Part shown: in pieces, positions 45,117 to 54,393 of the stretch | Layout of the letters: each line of letters opens with the position of its first letter | How positions within the stretch are numbered: position 1 is the stretch's first letter | Assembly: GCA_003576845.1 (NCBI GenBank) | Contig: QEVJ01000008.1 | Coordinates: forward strand, 1-64,000 | Length of the DNA stretch: 64,000 bases | Source: Planctomycetota bacterium | GTDB lineage: Bacteria > Planctomycetota > Planctomycetia > Pirellulales > PLA5 | Direction of reading: 5' to 3' | Position numbers and translations under genes: made by a program | The notes under the pieces: model-generated | What the model was told of the DNA's origin: nothing | Seen by the model: only the letters and a program-made list of their open reading frames with translations | The model's database searches: none

Positions 45117-45355
45117 CGAAAGTGCTCGACGGCCTGAGCCGCTTCGTCGGCGAACTGCTGATCGTGCCGGTACGCGCCTACCAATGGACGCTCAGCCCGA
45201 TCTTCGGTCGGCAGTGCCGCTTTGAGCCGACGTGCAGCCACTACTTCATCGGGGCGGTTCGGAAGTATGGTCCGGCGCGGGGCACGTGGCGGGGATTCAA
45301 GCGGATTCTCCGCTGCCACCCGTTCCATCGCGGACCGTGGTACGATCCGCCGTAG
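45113..45355 (+). CDS. yidD: membrane protein insertion efficiency factor YidD
   Basis: The 80-residue protein has the YidD core: PVRAYQWTLSPIFGRQCRFE, PTCSHYFIGAVRKYG and RGFKRILRCHPFHRGPWYDP, with the conserved cysteines. It is thought to aid insertion of membrane proteins with YidC. Its start overlaps the rnpA stop by four bases, the standard rnpA-yidD coupling. yidC does not follow; a leftward DUF4956 gene converges on it. Confidence 0.93.
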   Translation: MTKVLDGLSRFVGELLIVPVRAYQWTLSPIFGRQCRFEPTCSHYFIGAVRKYGPARGTWRGFKRILRCHPFHRGPWYDPP

Positions 45356-45366
45356 ACTGGCTGGCG

Positions 45367-46062
45367 TTACATCTCCGACTCGTCCTCGCGGTGATACAGC
45401 GAGACGTGCGCGACCCCTTCGGTCGATTCCAGTTCGGCCAACAGGTCGCTGCTCTTCGCCGGGTTGCGCAAGAGCAGCCGGTACGAAAGATCCAACAATT
45501 CCTCGGTCAGGTTCCGCTGGCTCGCGAGCTGCACCTTGAAGCTGTGACGCTTGAGAATCGGGTTGAGCATCGCCACGCTCGCGGCATCGCCGGCCAGGTG
45601 GAGCGAGAGCACCACGTCGAACCGCTGCCGGGCGCCGAGCGAGGTGAGCCGCAGGTAAAGCACGACCGCGGCGACGAAAAACGTGCCGATCACGGCGATG
45701 CTGTACTTCTGAGTGCCGACGGCCATGCCCATGATGATCGCCCACAGGACGAACGTCGCGTCGCGGGTGTCCTTGAGGACGTTTCTAAACCGCACGAGGG
45801 CGAACACCGCCATCAAGCCGAAGGCGATATAGACGTTGTTCGACATCAGCAGCATGACCAGCGCGACGAGCACCGACATCACCACGAGCGACGCCGTGTA
45901 CGACTGCGAATAGCTCATGCCGTGGTGGGTCCACATGTAGACCCAGGCGATGATGTGGGCGAGGCAGAACGTCAGGCTGAGCGTCATCAGCACGACGGGG
46001 AGCGTGATGCCGCCCGCGCTGGCGTCCGTTACGAACATCAACTGATCGAGAAAGTTGCCCAT
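45367..46062 (-). CDS. DUF4956 membrane protein
   Basis: The 231-residue protein has four to five membrane helices in its first 135 residues (for example VVMSVLVALVMLLMSNNVYI and IAVIGTFFVAAVVLYLRL). The conserved cytoplasmic motif ALVRFRNVLKDTRDATFVLW lies between helices and is the DUF4956 hallmark. A soluble C-terminal domain of about 90 residues follows, resembling an ACT-like or SpoIIIE-like regulatory fold. DUF4956 genes are widely linked with VTC-domain genes, as here (4 bases upstream). Its role in polyphosphate or surface assembly is not settled. Confidence 0.85.
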   Translation of the reverse strand: MGNFLDQLMFVTDASAGGITLPVVLMTLSLTFCLAHIIAWVYMWTHHGMSYSQSYTASLVVMSVLVALVMLLMSNNVYIAFGLMAVFALVRFRNVLKDTRDATFVLWAIIMGMAVGTQKYSIAVIGTFFVAAVVLYLRLTSLGARQRFDVVLSLHLAGDAASVAMLNPILKRHSFKVQLASQRNLTEELLDLSYRLLLRNPAKSSDLLAELESTEGVAHVSLYHREDESEM

Positions 46063-46066
46063 GGCG

Positions 46067-46849
46067 CTATGCGAGTTCGTAAGGGTGGGTCTTCATCTTG
46101 CGGCCCAGGTAACGCAGCGGCGAACCGTCCAGAACAGAGACGCACTCGACGTACTTGGGCATGGTCGTGCGGCGAAGATTGAAAATCTGCACGCAGTCGT
46201 GCATCCATTTCGGAAAACGGTCGGTGAATTTCAGTTCCAGCACCACGCCGTCGACTTGCGGCCGGGCCCACTTCTCCAAGTCCGCGACGCTGAGCGTCCC
46301 GTTGTAGCCGCCCGCCATGATCCGGCGGTCGAACGTCACGCGGTATAGATTGCTGTCGGGCGGTTCGTAGGCCTCGCGTAGGTACGACGTGTATGCGGCG
46401 GGTTGGGCGCGGATCGAATCGCGCAAATCGCAAAAGTTGTAAAGCGCCTTGTAGTTCTTGTCGTCGCCTTTGATCAAATCGCTTCGCTTGGGCCAATCTC
46501 CGGCCAGCAGGTTCGGCACCGACGATTTCCACACCCCGGCCCGTTGCTTCAAGATCACGTCGTTCATCCGCCGCTTGATCTCGAAGAACACGGGCGAGTC
46601 GGGCTGGTCGTCGTAAAACCGGATTCGGAGCTTGTAGCGGTTCTTATCTCCCGTGATCGTCGCCCGGCACAGTTTCAGGTCGGGACTGTCCAAATACAGG
46701 CTGTGTACGGAGTAGCCAAAGCCTTCGTTGGGGTTGGTATGTTCATCAGGGTCGAGGTAGTTCATGACGAAGTCACGAACGCGGATCGCCTGCTCCTCCG
46801 GAATGATGTACTTGAGTTCATACCGGCTCTGCTGCATCTTGAAGCTCAT
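46067..46849 (-). CDS. VTC-domain protein (polyphosphate polymerase-like)
   Basis: The 260-residue protein has a VTC-type triphosphate-tunnel fold: RYELKYIIPEEQAIRVRDFV at the start, then VHSLYLDSPDL, KNRYKLRIRFYDDQPDSPVF with FEIKRR, and a late VVLELKFTDRFPKWM. The basic residues of alternating strands that bind phosphate in yeast Vtc4 are present. Bacterial members are of uncertain activity and are typically encoded with DUF4956 and CotH or lamin-tail proteins, as in this cluster. It is followed by the DUF4956 gene after four bases. Confidence 0.85.
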   Translation of the reverse strand: MSFKMQQSRYELKYIIPEEQAIRVRDFVMNYLDPDEHTNPNEGFGYSVHSLYLDSPDLKLCRATITGDKNRYKLRIRFYDDQPDSPVFFEIKRRMNDVILKQRAGVWKSSVPNLLAGDWPKRSDLIKGDDKNYKALYNFCDLRDSIRAQPAAYTSYLREAYEPPDSNLYRVTFDRRIMAGGYNGTLSVADLEKWARPQVDGVVLELKFTDRFPKWMHDCVQIFNLRRTTMPKYVECVSVLDGSPLRYLGRKMKTHPYELA

Positions 46850-47000
46850 TCCGTCGACCTTCCCTTCAGCGAGCCGCGAGGTGGGACAGGCTTCCCGCTC
46901 TCTGCACGCCAGGTGCGAGAAAAACGGAAAACTTGCGAAATATCCATGATAATTGACATTCGACGGGTCCGCAAATCACCCATTTTGCGTAGCCAGCCAG

Positions 47001-47027
47001 GCCTCGCGTCGCCGCGCGAGGCGTGCC
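47001..47027 (-). terminator. GC-rich hairpin between VTC and lamin-tail genes
   Basis: GCCTCGCG pairs with CGCGAGGC a few bases further on, downstream of the lamin-tail gene stop. It may attenuate transcription into the VTC gene. Positions are approximate and no T-run follows. Confidence 0.3.
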
Positions 47028-47108
47028 CGCTTCCTCGCCAAGGGCCCGCGCAAGGCCTTGAGATCGAGGAGAATTCAACCCGAGCCGCGTAATTGGGTTT
47101 CGGGAGCG

Positions 47109-50100
47109 CTATGGGGCGCGGACCGTCCGGCGGGCTCGGAGCGCGGTTGCCCCTTCGCTTGGATCGCCACTCGAACCGACCAGCAGCGAATCCGCCAGCA
47201 CGCGGTCCACGGCCGCCGCCCGCGCGATCGCGCGCACGGCCGCCGCGGGCCGCCGGCTCGTGCGATTGGCCTGGGCGACGATGCCGTCCGGGGCCGCCGG
47301 GCTGCTGGGCGTTCCCGCGGGCAGCGTGCGGTCGCCGATGTTCCGCGCCGCGATCGAGTCGACGACGTTGATGTGGCCCGAGGTATTCAAATCGCGTCGG
47401 ACGTCGTAGGAACCGGTTCCCGGCGCGGTGAACATTGCCAGCCGCACGTCCATCCGATCGTCCTGCTGCACGTCGCCGTCGCCATCGACGTCGCCGGGCA
47501 GCACGTTCACGCGGAAATTGAAGTCGCCCCCCGCCGTGCCGTTGCCGGAATTGCCGGTCGTGACGCCGTCGGTCCATTCGCCGTCGAGCATTTGGCCCGA
47601 GGCGTTCACGCGGGCATCGTCGAGCTTGATGAGCAGCTTGTCGCCCGTGATCGGCGTGTTGACGGTCCAGGTGTACGTGAACCCGGACGGGTTCGTCGGC
47701 GTGGGCGAGATGCTATAGCTGGCCGTATTGACCCCGCTGATTGCCAGCGCACTGTTCGAGATCGTCACCGCCCTGTCGAACGTAATGCTGACCTGGTTGA
47801 CGCCGCTCCAGGGCAGGGCGAGCGTTTGATTTGCCCCCTTGGGCACCGTATACCCTTGAACCGGCGATCCGCCGGTCGTTACCGCGTTCTTAAACGCCGT
47901 GCTCCACGTCGTGCCCGACAGGATGACGCTCGTCACTTTGGGCGGCGCGGCGGGCGTGCCGATCGAGCCGGGCGTCGGCGTGGCGCCGGTCCAACTCGTC
48001 GAAAAGTCGCCGAACGCCGTCGAATTCATTCGGGTGAGCGATTGTCCCGCGCCATCGGGAGTCGTCGGCCACGGCGCGGCGTCGTCGTACGTCACGCGAT
48101 CGACCATGACGTTCGGCGTGAACTCTTCTCCGTCCAGCACGGTCGTCGGAGACAGGTCCGGTTTCTCAAGGACCAGCACGCCGCCGTCGTCGGGAATGGT
48201 CTGGAATCCGATAAACGGGCCGACCAGCGGGGTTGACGGGGTCAGCCCCCAACGGGTGCGAAATGCCGCGGCCTTGGTCGTGTCGGCCGGATCAAAACTC
48301 ACTAGCAACAGCGTCCCCAGCGGCGGAATCGAATGCGCCGACGTGAAGTCGAAGTCCACGGAACCCCGCAGCCGCCAGCCCTCCGGCTGATTGTCCACCC
48401 AGCAAATCGTCTGCTCCGGAGCGCCGGGGCAGGGCGACGTCTGTTGCCGCGGACCGAGATTCGTCGTGATCGCGTTGCGGTTCTGAAGCTCGATGAACTC
48501 GAAGTCGTTGGGATTCGCGCCCGACGGGTTGTACATCACCTCGGAGATGACGACCTCGAACGTTCGCGGACCGCTGTTTGCGCCGTCGGTATACGCGATG
48601 CCGGGCGGCGGATTCGTGTTGAACTGGCTGATCGTCCGCGTCTGCATCGGGAAAAGCTGCCCGGATCCGTTCGGCCAGCGCCCCTGCGACACGCCGCCGG
48701 ACAAGACCTCGTCGCCAAACGTCGCCGGAACTTCGATATCGTCGACGAAGCTCTCGGGCAAACCGAGAAACGGGTCCGACTTGAGCAGGTACAGGTGATC
48801 GCCTTCCGCTGCGTCGATGTTGAAGTTGAGCGGCGTCGGGATGCACTCCTGCGGGTTTGCCAGCACGCAGCGGTCGAACGTGATGTATTCGCCCGGCTGG
48901 AGCGTGATGTCCGGCAAGAACGTCCAGTGCGTTCCGTCGGTGATTGAATCGGTGATGACCCATTCCAACAGGTTCACGGGCGACGCCGAAACGTTGAACA
49001 GTTCGACCGCGTCGGAATAGTTCGGATCGGTGTGCGATTGCACCTCGTTAATGACGATCGTCGAGGCGACGGGACCGACCCCGGCCACCCCGGGCGAACC
49101 GTGAAACTCGGTGCTCGCCCGCCAGTTGGCTGAATTGTTCAGGTACGCGCTCGTGTTGGTGACGCCGGTCGGAATCGCTGCGGGATTGATGACTTCGAGC
49201 GACGAGCCGTTGCCCGCCGCCCGGTTCGGCCAGCCGCCGCGGTCGTTGTACGTGAACTCCAGGTATGTATTGCCGATGTCGTCGACGAGCGCGAGGCTCT
49301 CGCCGCCGTTATTGAGACTGCCGACCCACGGTCCGATCAAGCGGACATCGCCAAGCGCCAGCCCGTAGCGGGCCAGGAACCGATCCCGCTCAGCGGACGC
49401 GATCGCCGGGTCGAACGCGACGAGCACGATCCGCTCGTCCGCGGCAATTGTGGTATTAAGCGGGAAGCGATACGAAACGCCCTGGTCGATGCCCGAATGG
49501 GACAGGTTCTTCGCCGCCCCCGTCGTGTTCAGGATTTCCACGAACTCGAGATGATTCGACGACAGCGGGTTTCCCTGATCGTCGAAGGCGTCCGGCAGCG
49601 GGTTGTACATCACCTCCGTGACGACGATTCCTTCTAGCGGCGACGTCGTCGAAACGGGCGAATAGCTTCCCGGAGTCGGCAGCGCCCCGCGCCACGAATG
49701 CGGCAGGTCGCCCACGTTCGTCGCCACGACCCGGTTGAGCGAATACATCATCGTCGGCGCGGCCTGCGGAATGCCCCCGGCCGGTCCCTCGGGCCAGGGC
49801 GAGTCGTCGTCGAAGTTGACCGAGTCGACCAGCACCCGCGTCGTCGTCGCGCCGTCGACATAGGGCGCCAGCAGCGTCAACCGCTCGCCGTTGTTGCTCA
49901 GGTTCGACGTAAACGGCCCGTAGAGCGGCACCGATGCGCTGATTCCATACGTGCTGCGGAATGTCGCCGCCAGCGTCGGCGAAGCCGTCGGGTTGAATGC
50001 CACGACGACCGCGGCCGACTGAGCCGGAATGTTGGCCAAAGGCGCCGTCGACGGGAATGTATACCCCACGCCGTCGATCATCCAACCCGTCGTTCCGCCG

Positions 50101-51371
50101 ACCGTCACGCTTTGGTTCGTCGTGTTGAACAGTTCGATGAAGTTAAGGTTGATGTTCTCCGGCGTCCGCTTGTACATGATCTCGCTGATCACGATGTCGG
50201 ACTGGGCGTGGGCGGAGTTGGCCGCGCCGAACGTCTGGCTGGCCAGCGGCAGGAAACTTCCCGTTAAATTCGGCGCGCGGCCGATCGACTGCGAGGTTCG
50301 CGTAGCGTCGAACGTGATCGAGTCCTCGTAGTACCGCACGCCCGTCGAATCCTTGGAAACCAAGAACACCGAGCCGCCGCTAGAACCGAGCGCAAAGGCG
50401 TTCGGATTCGTCGCCGAGTTCGCGTTGAACAGCGTTTCGTCAACCGTGTAGTAGCCGCCGGGCTGGAGGATCGTGCCGTTGGGAACGAAATAGGCATGAA
50501 GGAAGCTGTTAGCCCCTACGTCGTCGTTTTCGTTGTCCGTCAGCATCCAGCCGCTGATGTCCACCGGGTCGCCCGAAATGTTGGCGATTTCGATCGTGTC
50601 GCGTTCGCTGATCGTGTTGTTCGAGTTGGCCAGCACCTCATTGACCACGACCCGCGTTTCATATTCTTCCAGGCCCAATTGCCCCGGATTGCCCCAATAT
50701 TCGACGCTGCCGCGCCAATTGCCCCCGTCGGCGTAAGCCAGATTGGCAGCGTTAGCATTGATGGCGTTGGCGATCAAGCTTGGATCGTCGAACATGAGCG
50801 TGGTCCCGCCGCCATCGGGTCGTCCAGGGTAGTCGCCGCCGTCGTCGTAGACGGCGGAGATCACCGTCGCCAGGTTAATCCCCGGAGCGGACAAACGCAC
50901 CGACGAAGGCGCGGAGCCGATCGTGCTCGAATTCAACAACTCGCCCACGTACGTCGCGATAACCTTCGTGTTGATTTGCGGGTCGTACTGCGCATAGCGG
51001 GTTTGGATGGCCGTCGAGTTGCGGACGACTAAACCGTACTCACCAGGCTCCAGGATAAAGCTGGGAAGAGTCACATTGAACGTCTGCGTCGTCCCACCGT
51101 TGCCGCCGCGGCCTTGGATATTGACACCCTGCAATTGGAGCGGCGTATTGCCCGCGTTATACAGCTCGACGAATTCATAATTGTCGTTGTCCGTTGCCCC
51201 GGCCGCTTCGTGCGGCGGGTTGTAGTTGATCTCCGTGATCACCAGGGGATTGTTCGCCAGCACTTCGCGGGCTTCGAGACGTTCGAGTTGCAGCGAACGC
51301 CGCGATGCGGTTCGCCGCTTGCGCGGCTTGGGTAGACGATGTTGCCCACGATCCCACGAAGACTTCGCCAT
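47109..51371 (-). CDS. giant lamin-tail-domain surface protein with dockerin
   Basis: The 1420-residue protein begins with a basic stretch and the leader RRSLQLERLEAREVLA, as in other planctomycete extracellular proteins. At least six lamin-tail (LTD) domains follow, each opening like VVNEVLANSN, VISEIMYKRT, VVTEVMYNPL, VINEVQSHTD or VISEVMYNPS and continuing with FIELFNTT or VELYNAG patterns. A beta domain and a dockerin-like part (GDVDGDGDVQQDDRMDVRLA) lie near the C-terminus, ending in an Ala/Arg-rich tail. LTD domains are beta-sandwiches found in exported bacterial proteins, often with CotH; no CotH domain is seen. It heads a leftward run with the VTC and DUF4956 genes. Confidence 0.82.
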   Translation of the reverse strand: MAKSSWDRGQHRLPKPRKRRTASRRSLQLERLEAREVLANNPLVITEINYNPPHEAAGATDNDNYEFVELYNAGNTPLQLQGVNIQGRGGNGGTTQTFNVTLPSFILEPGEYGLVVRNSTAIQTRYAQYDPQINTKVIATYVGELLNSSTIGSAPSSVRLSAPGINLATVISAVYDDGGDYPGRPDGGGTTLMFDDPSLIANAINANAANLAYADGGNWRGSVEYWGNPGQLGLEEYETRVVVNEVLANSNNTISERDTIEIANISGDPVDISGWMLTDNENDDVGANSFLHAYFVPNGTILQPGGYYTVDETLFNANSATNPNAFALGSSGGSVFLVSKDSTGVRYYEDSITFDATRTSQSIGRAPNLTGSFLPLASQTFGAANSAHAQSDIVISEIMYKRTPENINLNFIELFNTTNQSVTVGGTTGWMIDGVGYTFPSTAPLANIPAQSAAVVVAFNPTASPTLAATFRSTYGISASVPLYGPFTSNLSNNGERLTLLAPYVDGATTTRVLVDSVNFDDDSPWPEGPAGGIPQAAPTMMYSLNRVVATNVGDLPHSWRGALPTPGSYSPVSTTSPLEGIVVTEVMYNPLPDAFDDQGNPLSSNHLEFVEILNTTGAAKNLSHSGIDQGVSYRFPLNTTIAADERIVLVAFDPAIASAERDRFLARYGLALGDVRLIGPWVGSLNNGGESLALVDDIGNTYLEFTYNDRGGWPNRAAGNGSSLEVINPAAIPTGVTNTSAYLNNSANWRASTEFHGSPGVAGVGPVASTIVINEVQSHTDPNYSDAVELFNVSASPVNLLEWVITDSITDGTHWTFLPDITLQPGEYITFDRCVLANPQECIPTPLNFNIDAAEGDHLYLLKSDPFLGLPESFVDDIEVPATFGDEVLSGGVSQGRWPNGSGQLFPMQTRTISQFNTNPPPGIAYTDGANSGPRTFEVVISEVMYNPSGANPNDFEFIELQNRNAITTNLGPRQQTSPCPGAPEQTICWVDNQPEGWRLRGSVDFDFTSAHSIPPLGTLLLVSFDPADTTKAAAFRTRWGLTPSTPLVGPFIGFQTIPDDGGVLVLEKPDLSPTTVLDGEEFTPNVMVDRVTYDDAAPWPTTPDGAGQSLTRMNSTAFGDFSTSWTGATPTPGSIGTPAAPPKVTSVILSGTTWSTAFKNAVTTGGSPVQGYTVPKGANQTLALPWSGVNQVSITFDRAVTISNSALAISGVNTASYSISPTPTNPSGFTYTWTVNTPITGDKLLIKLDDARVNASGQMLDGEWTDGVTTGNSGNGTAGGDFNFRVNVLPGDVDGDGDVQQDDRMDVRLAMFTAPGTGSYDVRRDLNTSGHINVVDSIAARNIGDRTLPAGTPSSPAAPDGIVAQANRTSRRPAAAVRAIARAAAVDRVLADSLLVGSSGDPSEGATALRARRTVRAP

Positions 51372-51868
51372 CTTTCGTCACCAGTTCCTTGAAAGTGAAT
51401 TCCCGCCGTGCGCGCCGCGGCGCACGAATCCTTCGATATCGCAGTGTGTTGATTCGCGGTCGCGACGCCGGGCCCACCGAAGCCTCACGGTTCCGCCCGC
51501 CTGGCACGTAACTCTGTCTGAATGTCGCGGCCGCGCCACGCGAGACCGTTTGCCGACGACTCGCCGACCGTCCCACAGACCGCGCAACCTCCCACGAGGG
51601 CCACCGCCGTTGGGCCTACCCGGGCGAAAATCGCGACATTACCGGCCGAAAAGGCAGCGCAGACGTGAAATCCCTGGACCTGGAGGCGCATAGGCGAACG
51701 TTCTTGCCGCAGGCGGCGCCACCCGACACGCACAGCCAACCGGCATTCTGTCATCGTGCCTGGAATGACCGGCAAAGTCAAGATTTTCGTCAGGGGTGTA
51801 TGAGAAATCGCCGCCGAAAACACCCGGCAAGGGGGCACTCTACCGGGCGGCCTACCGTACCTTACACG

Positions 51869-53584
51869 CTAGGCGACCGGCGCGTCGGCCTGGTCGTCTT
51901 CTCGCGGCGCGGTGATGCTTGCGTCAACGGCAAGGGCGGGCCATTCGAGAATGAACCGGCTGCCCCGGCCGACTTCGCTTTCCACGCGAATATCCCCGCC
52001 GTGCTCGCGGAGGATTTTCTTGCTCACGGGCAGGCCCAAACCCGTTCCGCGGCCGCCCTTGCGCGACACGAACAGGCCGAACATCTTGTCGATGTCCTCT
52101 GCCGGGATGCCGCGGCCGTTGTCGGCGACCACGACCCGGACCGTCTCGCCGGAGGGGTCGAGTTCGGTCGACACGACGACGCAGCCATTCTCGACGCAGT
52201 CGCATGCGTCGATGGCGTTGGTCACGACGTTGAGAATCGCCCGGTGCAGCCCATCGGGATCGAACCGCAGCGTCGCAATCGCCTCCGCCGGCTTGAAAGC
52301 CAACTCGACACCCAAATCGGCCGCCCGGACTTGCATGAGCTCGACCACGTCTGCGGCGATCGCGTTGATATCCGACGGCACCAGGTCCGGCTCGCGTTCC
52401 TTGCTGAACGTGAGCATGTCCATCACGAGGTGCGAGATTTTCTGCTGGTTCTTCTGCACGATATCCCAGCCTTTGGCGATGACGTCCCGTTCGTTCTCCT
52501 TGAGGCCCTCTTCGATCAGGTAGCTGCCTCCGCTGATGCCTTGGAGGATGTTCTTGATGTGGTGCGACAGCGTGGCGATCATCTGGCCCACCGCCGCCAG
52601 CCGCTCGGCCTGCACCATTGCCGAGTAATAGCTCGTGTCCTCGACCGCCAGCGCCGCCTGATGGGCGATGGCGATCATCAGCTTCAAGTGCTCTTCGCGG
52701 AACGTCTTGGTCCGCGTCGCGGCGAGCATCCGGTCGGCGGGAATCGTCGTGTCGATATAGATCGCGCCGACCACGTCGTACCGGCCCTGCATCGGCACGC
52801 AAATCGCCTCGCGAACGCCCGTGTGCAAAATGCTGCGGGCCGAGTCCCACCGCTCGTCCTCGCGGGCGTTGCTGGTGAGCACACCTTCGTTCCGTTGCCG
52901 GACGTAATCGAGAATCGTGCGGCTGATCGAGATTTTCTCCCGCGACGTGTCGCCTTTCCGCGTCCGGTGAGCCCGCGGCGTCAGTTCCTTCGTATGCGGA
53001 TCGACGAGCATGATGCAGCCGCGGCTCGCCTCGACCCACTCGAAGATCAGGTCCAGGATTCTGGCCAGAAGCTGGTCGATGTCCAGCGTGTGGCTGACGG
53101 CCAGCGCCGTGCGATACATGACCTGGAGGTTGCTTCTGGCCCGCGCGATCCACGGGCTTTCGTCCGTGCCCAACAGCGGCGGGGCGAGGATGCTGCTCCC
53201 TTCCTCCTGGCTCATCGTGCGGACGATCTGCGATTCGTGCTCGGCCAAGAGCGGGCCGACGATGTCGATCTTCGTTGCCAGGTCGTCGCGCTCTTCGGCG
53301 GGCGCGGTGAACAGAAGCGTCGTCGCGCCGATCTGCACCTGATCGCCAGTGGCGAGTTCCTGGCTGAGAATCCGCCGGCTGTTGATGAACGTGCCGTTCG
53401 AGCTGCCCGCGTCCGAGAGGATGAACCGGTCGTTGTGGCGGCGGACCTCGGCGTGGCGGCGGGAGACTTCGCTGTCGTGAAGCTGGATCGTGGCCGTCGT
53501 GTCGCGGCCGAGCGTCATCGCGCCCTGGTCCAGCTCGAACCGCATCCCCTGATCGGCGCCTTTGATGACGAACAGCGAAGCCAC
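51869..53584 (-). CDS. FHA-GAF sensor histidine kinase
   Basis: The 571-residue protein opens with a forkhead-associated domain (LGRDTTATIQLHDSEVSRRH then SDAGSSNGTFIN), which binds phosphothreonine. A GAF domain follows at about 150-310. The histidine kinase part has AAVGQMIATLSHHIKNILQG, with His in SHHIKN, and a HATPase domain with NVVTNAIDA, VADNGRGI and KGGRGTGLGLPVSKKI. It is soluble. The FHA domain suggests it reads Ser/Thr-kinase phosphorylation, linking the two systems. A stand-alone receiver gene lies just upstream on the same strand, past a heptad element. Confidence 0.88.
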   Translation of the reverse strand: MASLFVIKGADQGMRFELDQGAMTLGRDTTATIQLHDSEVSRRHAEVRRHNDRFILSDAGSSNGTFINSRRILSQELATGDQVQIGATTLLFTAPAEERDDLATKIDIVGPLLAEHESQIVRTMSQEEGSSILAPPLLGTDESPWIARARSNLQVMYRTALAVSHTLDIDQLLARILDLIFEWVEASRGCIMLVDPHTKELTPRAHRTRKGDTSREKISISRTILDYVRQRNEGVLTSNAREDERWDSARSILHTGVREAICVPMQGRYDVVGAIYIDTTIPADRMLAATRTKTFREEHLKLMIAIAHQAALAVEDTSYYSAMVQAERLAAVGQMIATLSHHIKNILQGISGGSYLIEEGLKENERDVIAKGWDIVQKNQQKISHLVMDMLTFSKEREPDLVPSDINAIAADVVELMQVRAADLGVELAFKPAEAIATLRFDPDGLHRAILNVVTNAIDACDCVENGCVVVSTELDPSGETVRVVVADNGRGIPAEDIDKMFGLFVSRKGGRGTGLGLPVSKKILREHGGDIRVESEVGRGSRFILEWPALAVDASITAPREDDQADAPVA

Positions 53585-53600
53585 GGATGCACCGGGGGTG

Positions 53601-53706
53601 AAGGTTCAAGGTTCAAGTCTCAAGTCTCAAATAAGGCTCAAGGCATCCGGTTCAACCTCGAACCTTTTGCCTTATTTGAACCTTGAAACTTAAGACTTGA
53701 AACTTC
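53601..53706. repeat. two-armed heptad element between receiver and FHA kinase genes
   Basis: The left arm reads AAGGTTC, AAGGTTC, AAGTCTC, AAGTCTC with a four-base slip. The right arm reads CTTATTT, GAACCTT, GAAACTT, AAGACTT, GAAACTT. The arms are complementary. The left side begins 16 bases before the FHA kinase start. Confidence 0.7.
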
Positions 53707-53711
53707 GGCCC

Positions 53712-54155
53712 TCATGCCGCTCGGCGTTCCGCCAGCAGCTCTTCGATTGTATGAACGAGCCGCCCGTAGAGATAGGGTTTTTGGACGTAGCGGGCCCCGC
53801 CGGCGCACGCGCCGCGCCGCACGCTGCCGAGCAGAATCAATGCCGGCGGGTTTGCCGGCGACGTCGACTCGAACGATCGTTCGGACGCCTCCGCCACGCT
53901 CTCGGCGCACGCCTCACCTTGGCCTTGCAGTGCTGGCGCAAGCTCGCTGTCGAGAACGACGACGTCGGGGTGAAACTCGCGGGCCAGGCGAATTCCGTCC
54001 TCGCGCCGCGCTGCCGACGCGATTCGCACACCCCGGCGCGAGAGCACGGTTTCGAGCACTTCCCGCGTTTCGTCCAGCGGATCGACGACGAGCACCCGCT
54101 GCGTGTTTGTATCCTGTTGGCTCTGCACGTTTCCCGCGCCTCCGTATGCGAGCAT
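53712..54155 (-). CDS. stand-alone receiver-domain protein
   Basis: From the ATG at 54155 the protein is 147 residues. The receiver fold is visible: TQRVLVVDPLDETREVLETV (acidic pocket), the probable phospho-acceptor Asp in FHPDVVVLDSELA and KPYLYGRLV near the C-terminus. A poorly conserved Ser/Ala/Glu-rich segment sits where helix 4 is expected. No output domain follows. It is probably the cognate receiver of the FHA-GAF kinase downstream on the same strand. Confidence 0.7.
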   Translation of the reverse strand: MLAYGGAGNVQSQQDTNTQRVLVVDPLDETREVLETVLSRRGVRIASAARREDGIRLAREFHPDVVVLDSELAPALQGQGEACAESVAEASERSFESTSPANPPALILLGSVRRGACAGGARYVQKPYLYGRLVHTIEELLAERRAA

Positions 54156-54393
54156 GAATCGACCGACGGTCCGTATCTCGCCCGGCGGAACGCGGCGCGG
54201 GAATTCCGCTCCTGCCGTGCGAAGGGTGCGTAGCGTATCGCCCCCTGCTTGGGCTGTCAAAACCGATTTCTGCTTGACGGCGCTCGGCGACAGTCTGAGA
54301 ATAGAGAGTCCCCGCACGGCCGGCCCAACCCCTCCGTTCTGGCCGTCCCGTCCACCGCACTTTGCCCGAACCTCCCGCCTTTCGAGGAATCGC

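Noticed and set aside
47109-51371. CotH kinase-like domain in the lamin-tail protein
   Set aside because: CotH is expected from the VTC/DUF4956 context, but no CotH motif was found among the LTD domains.
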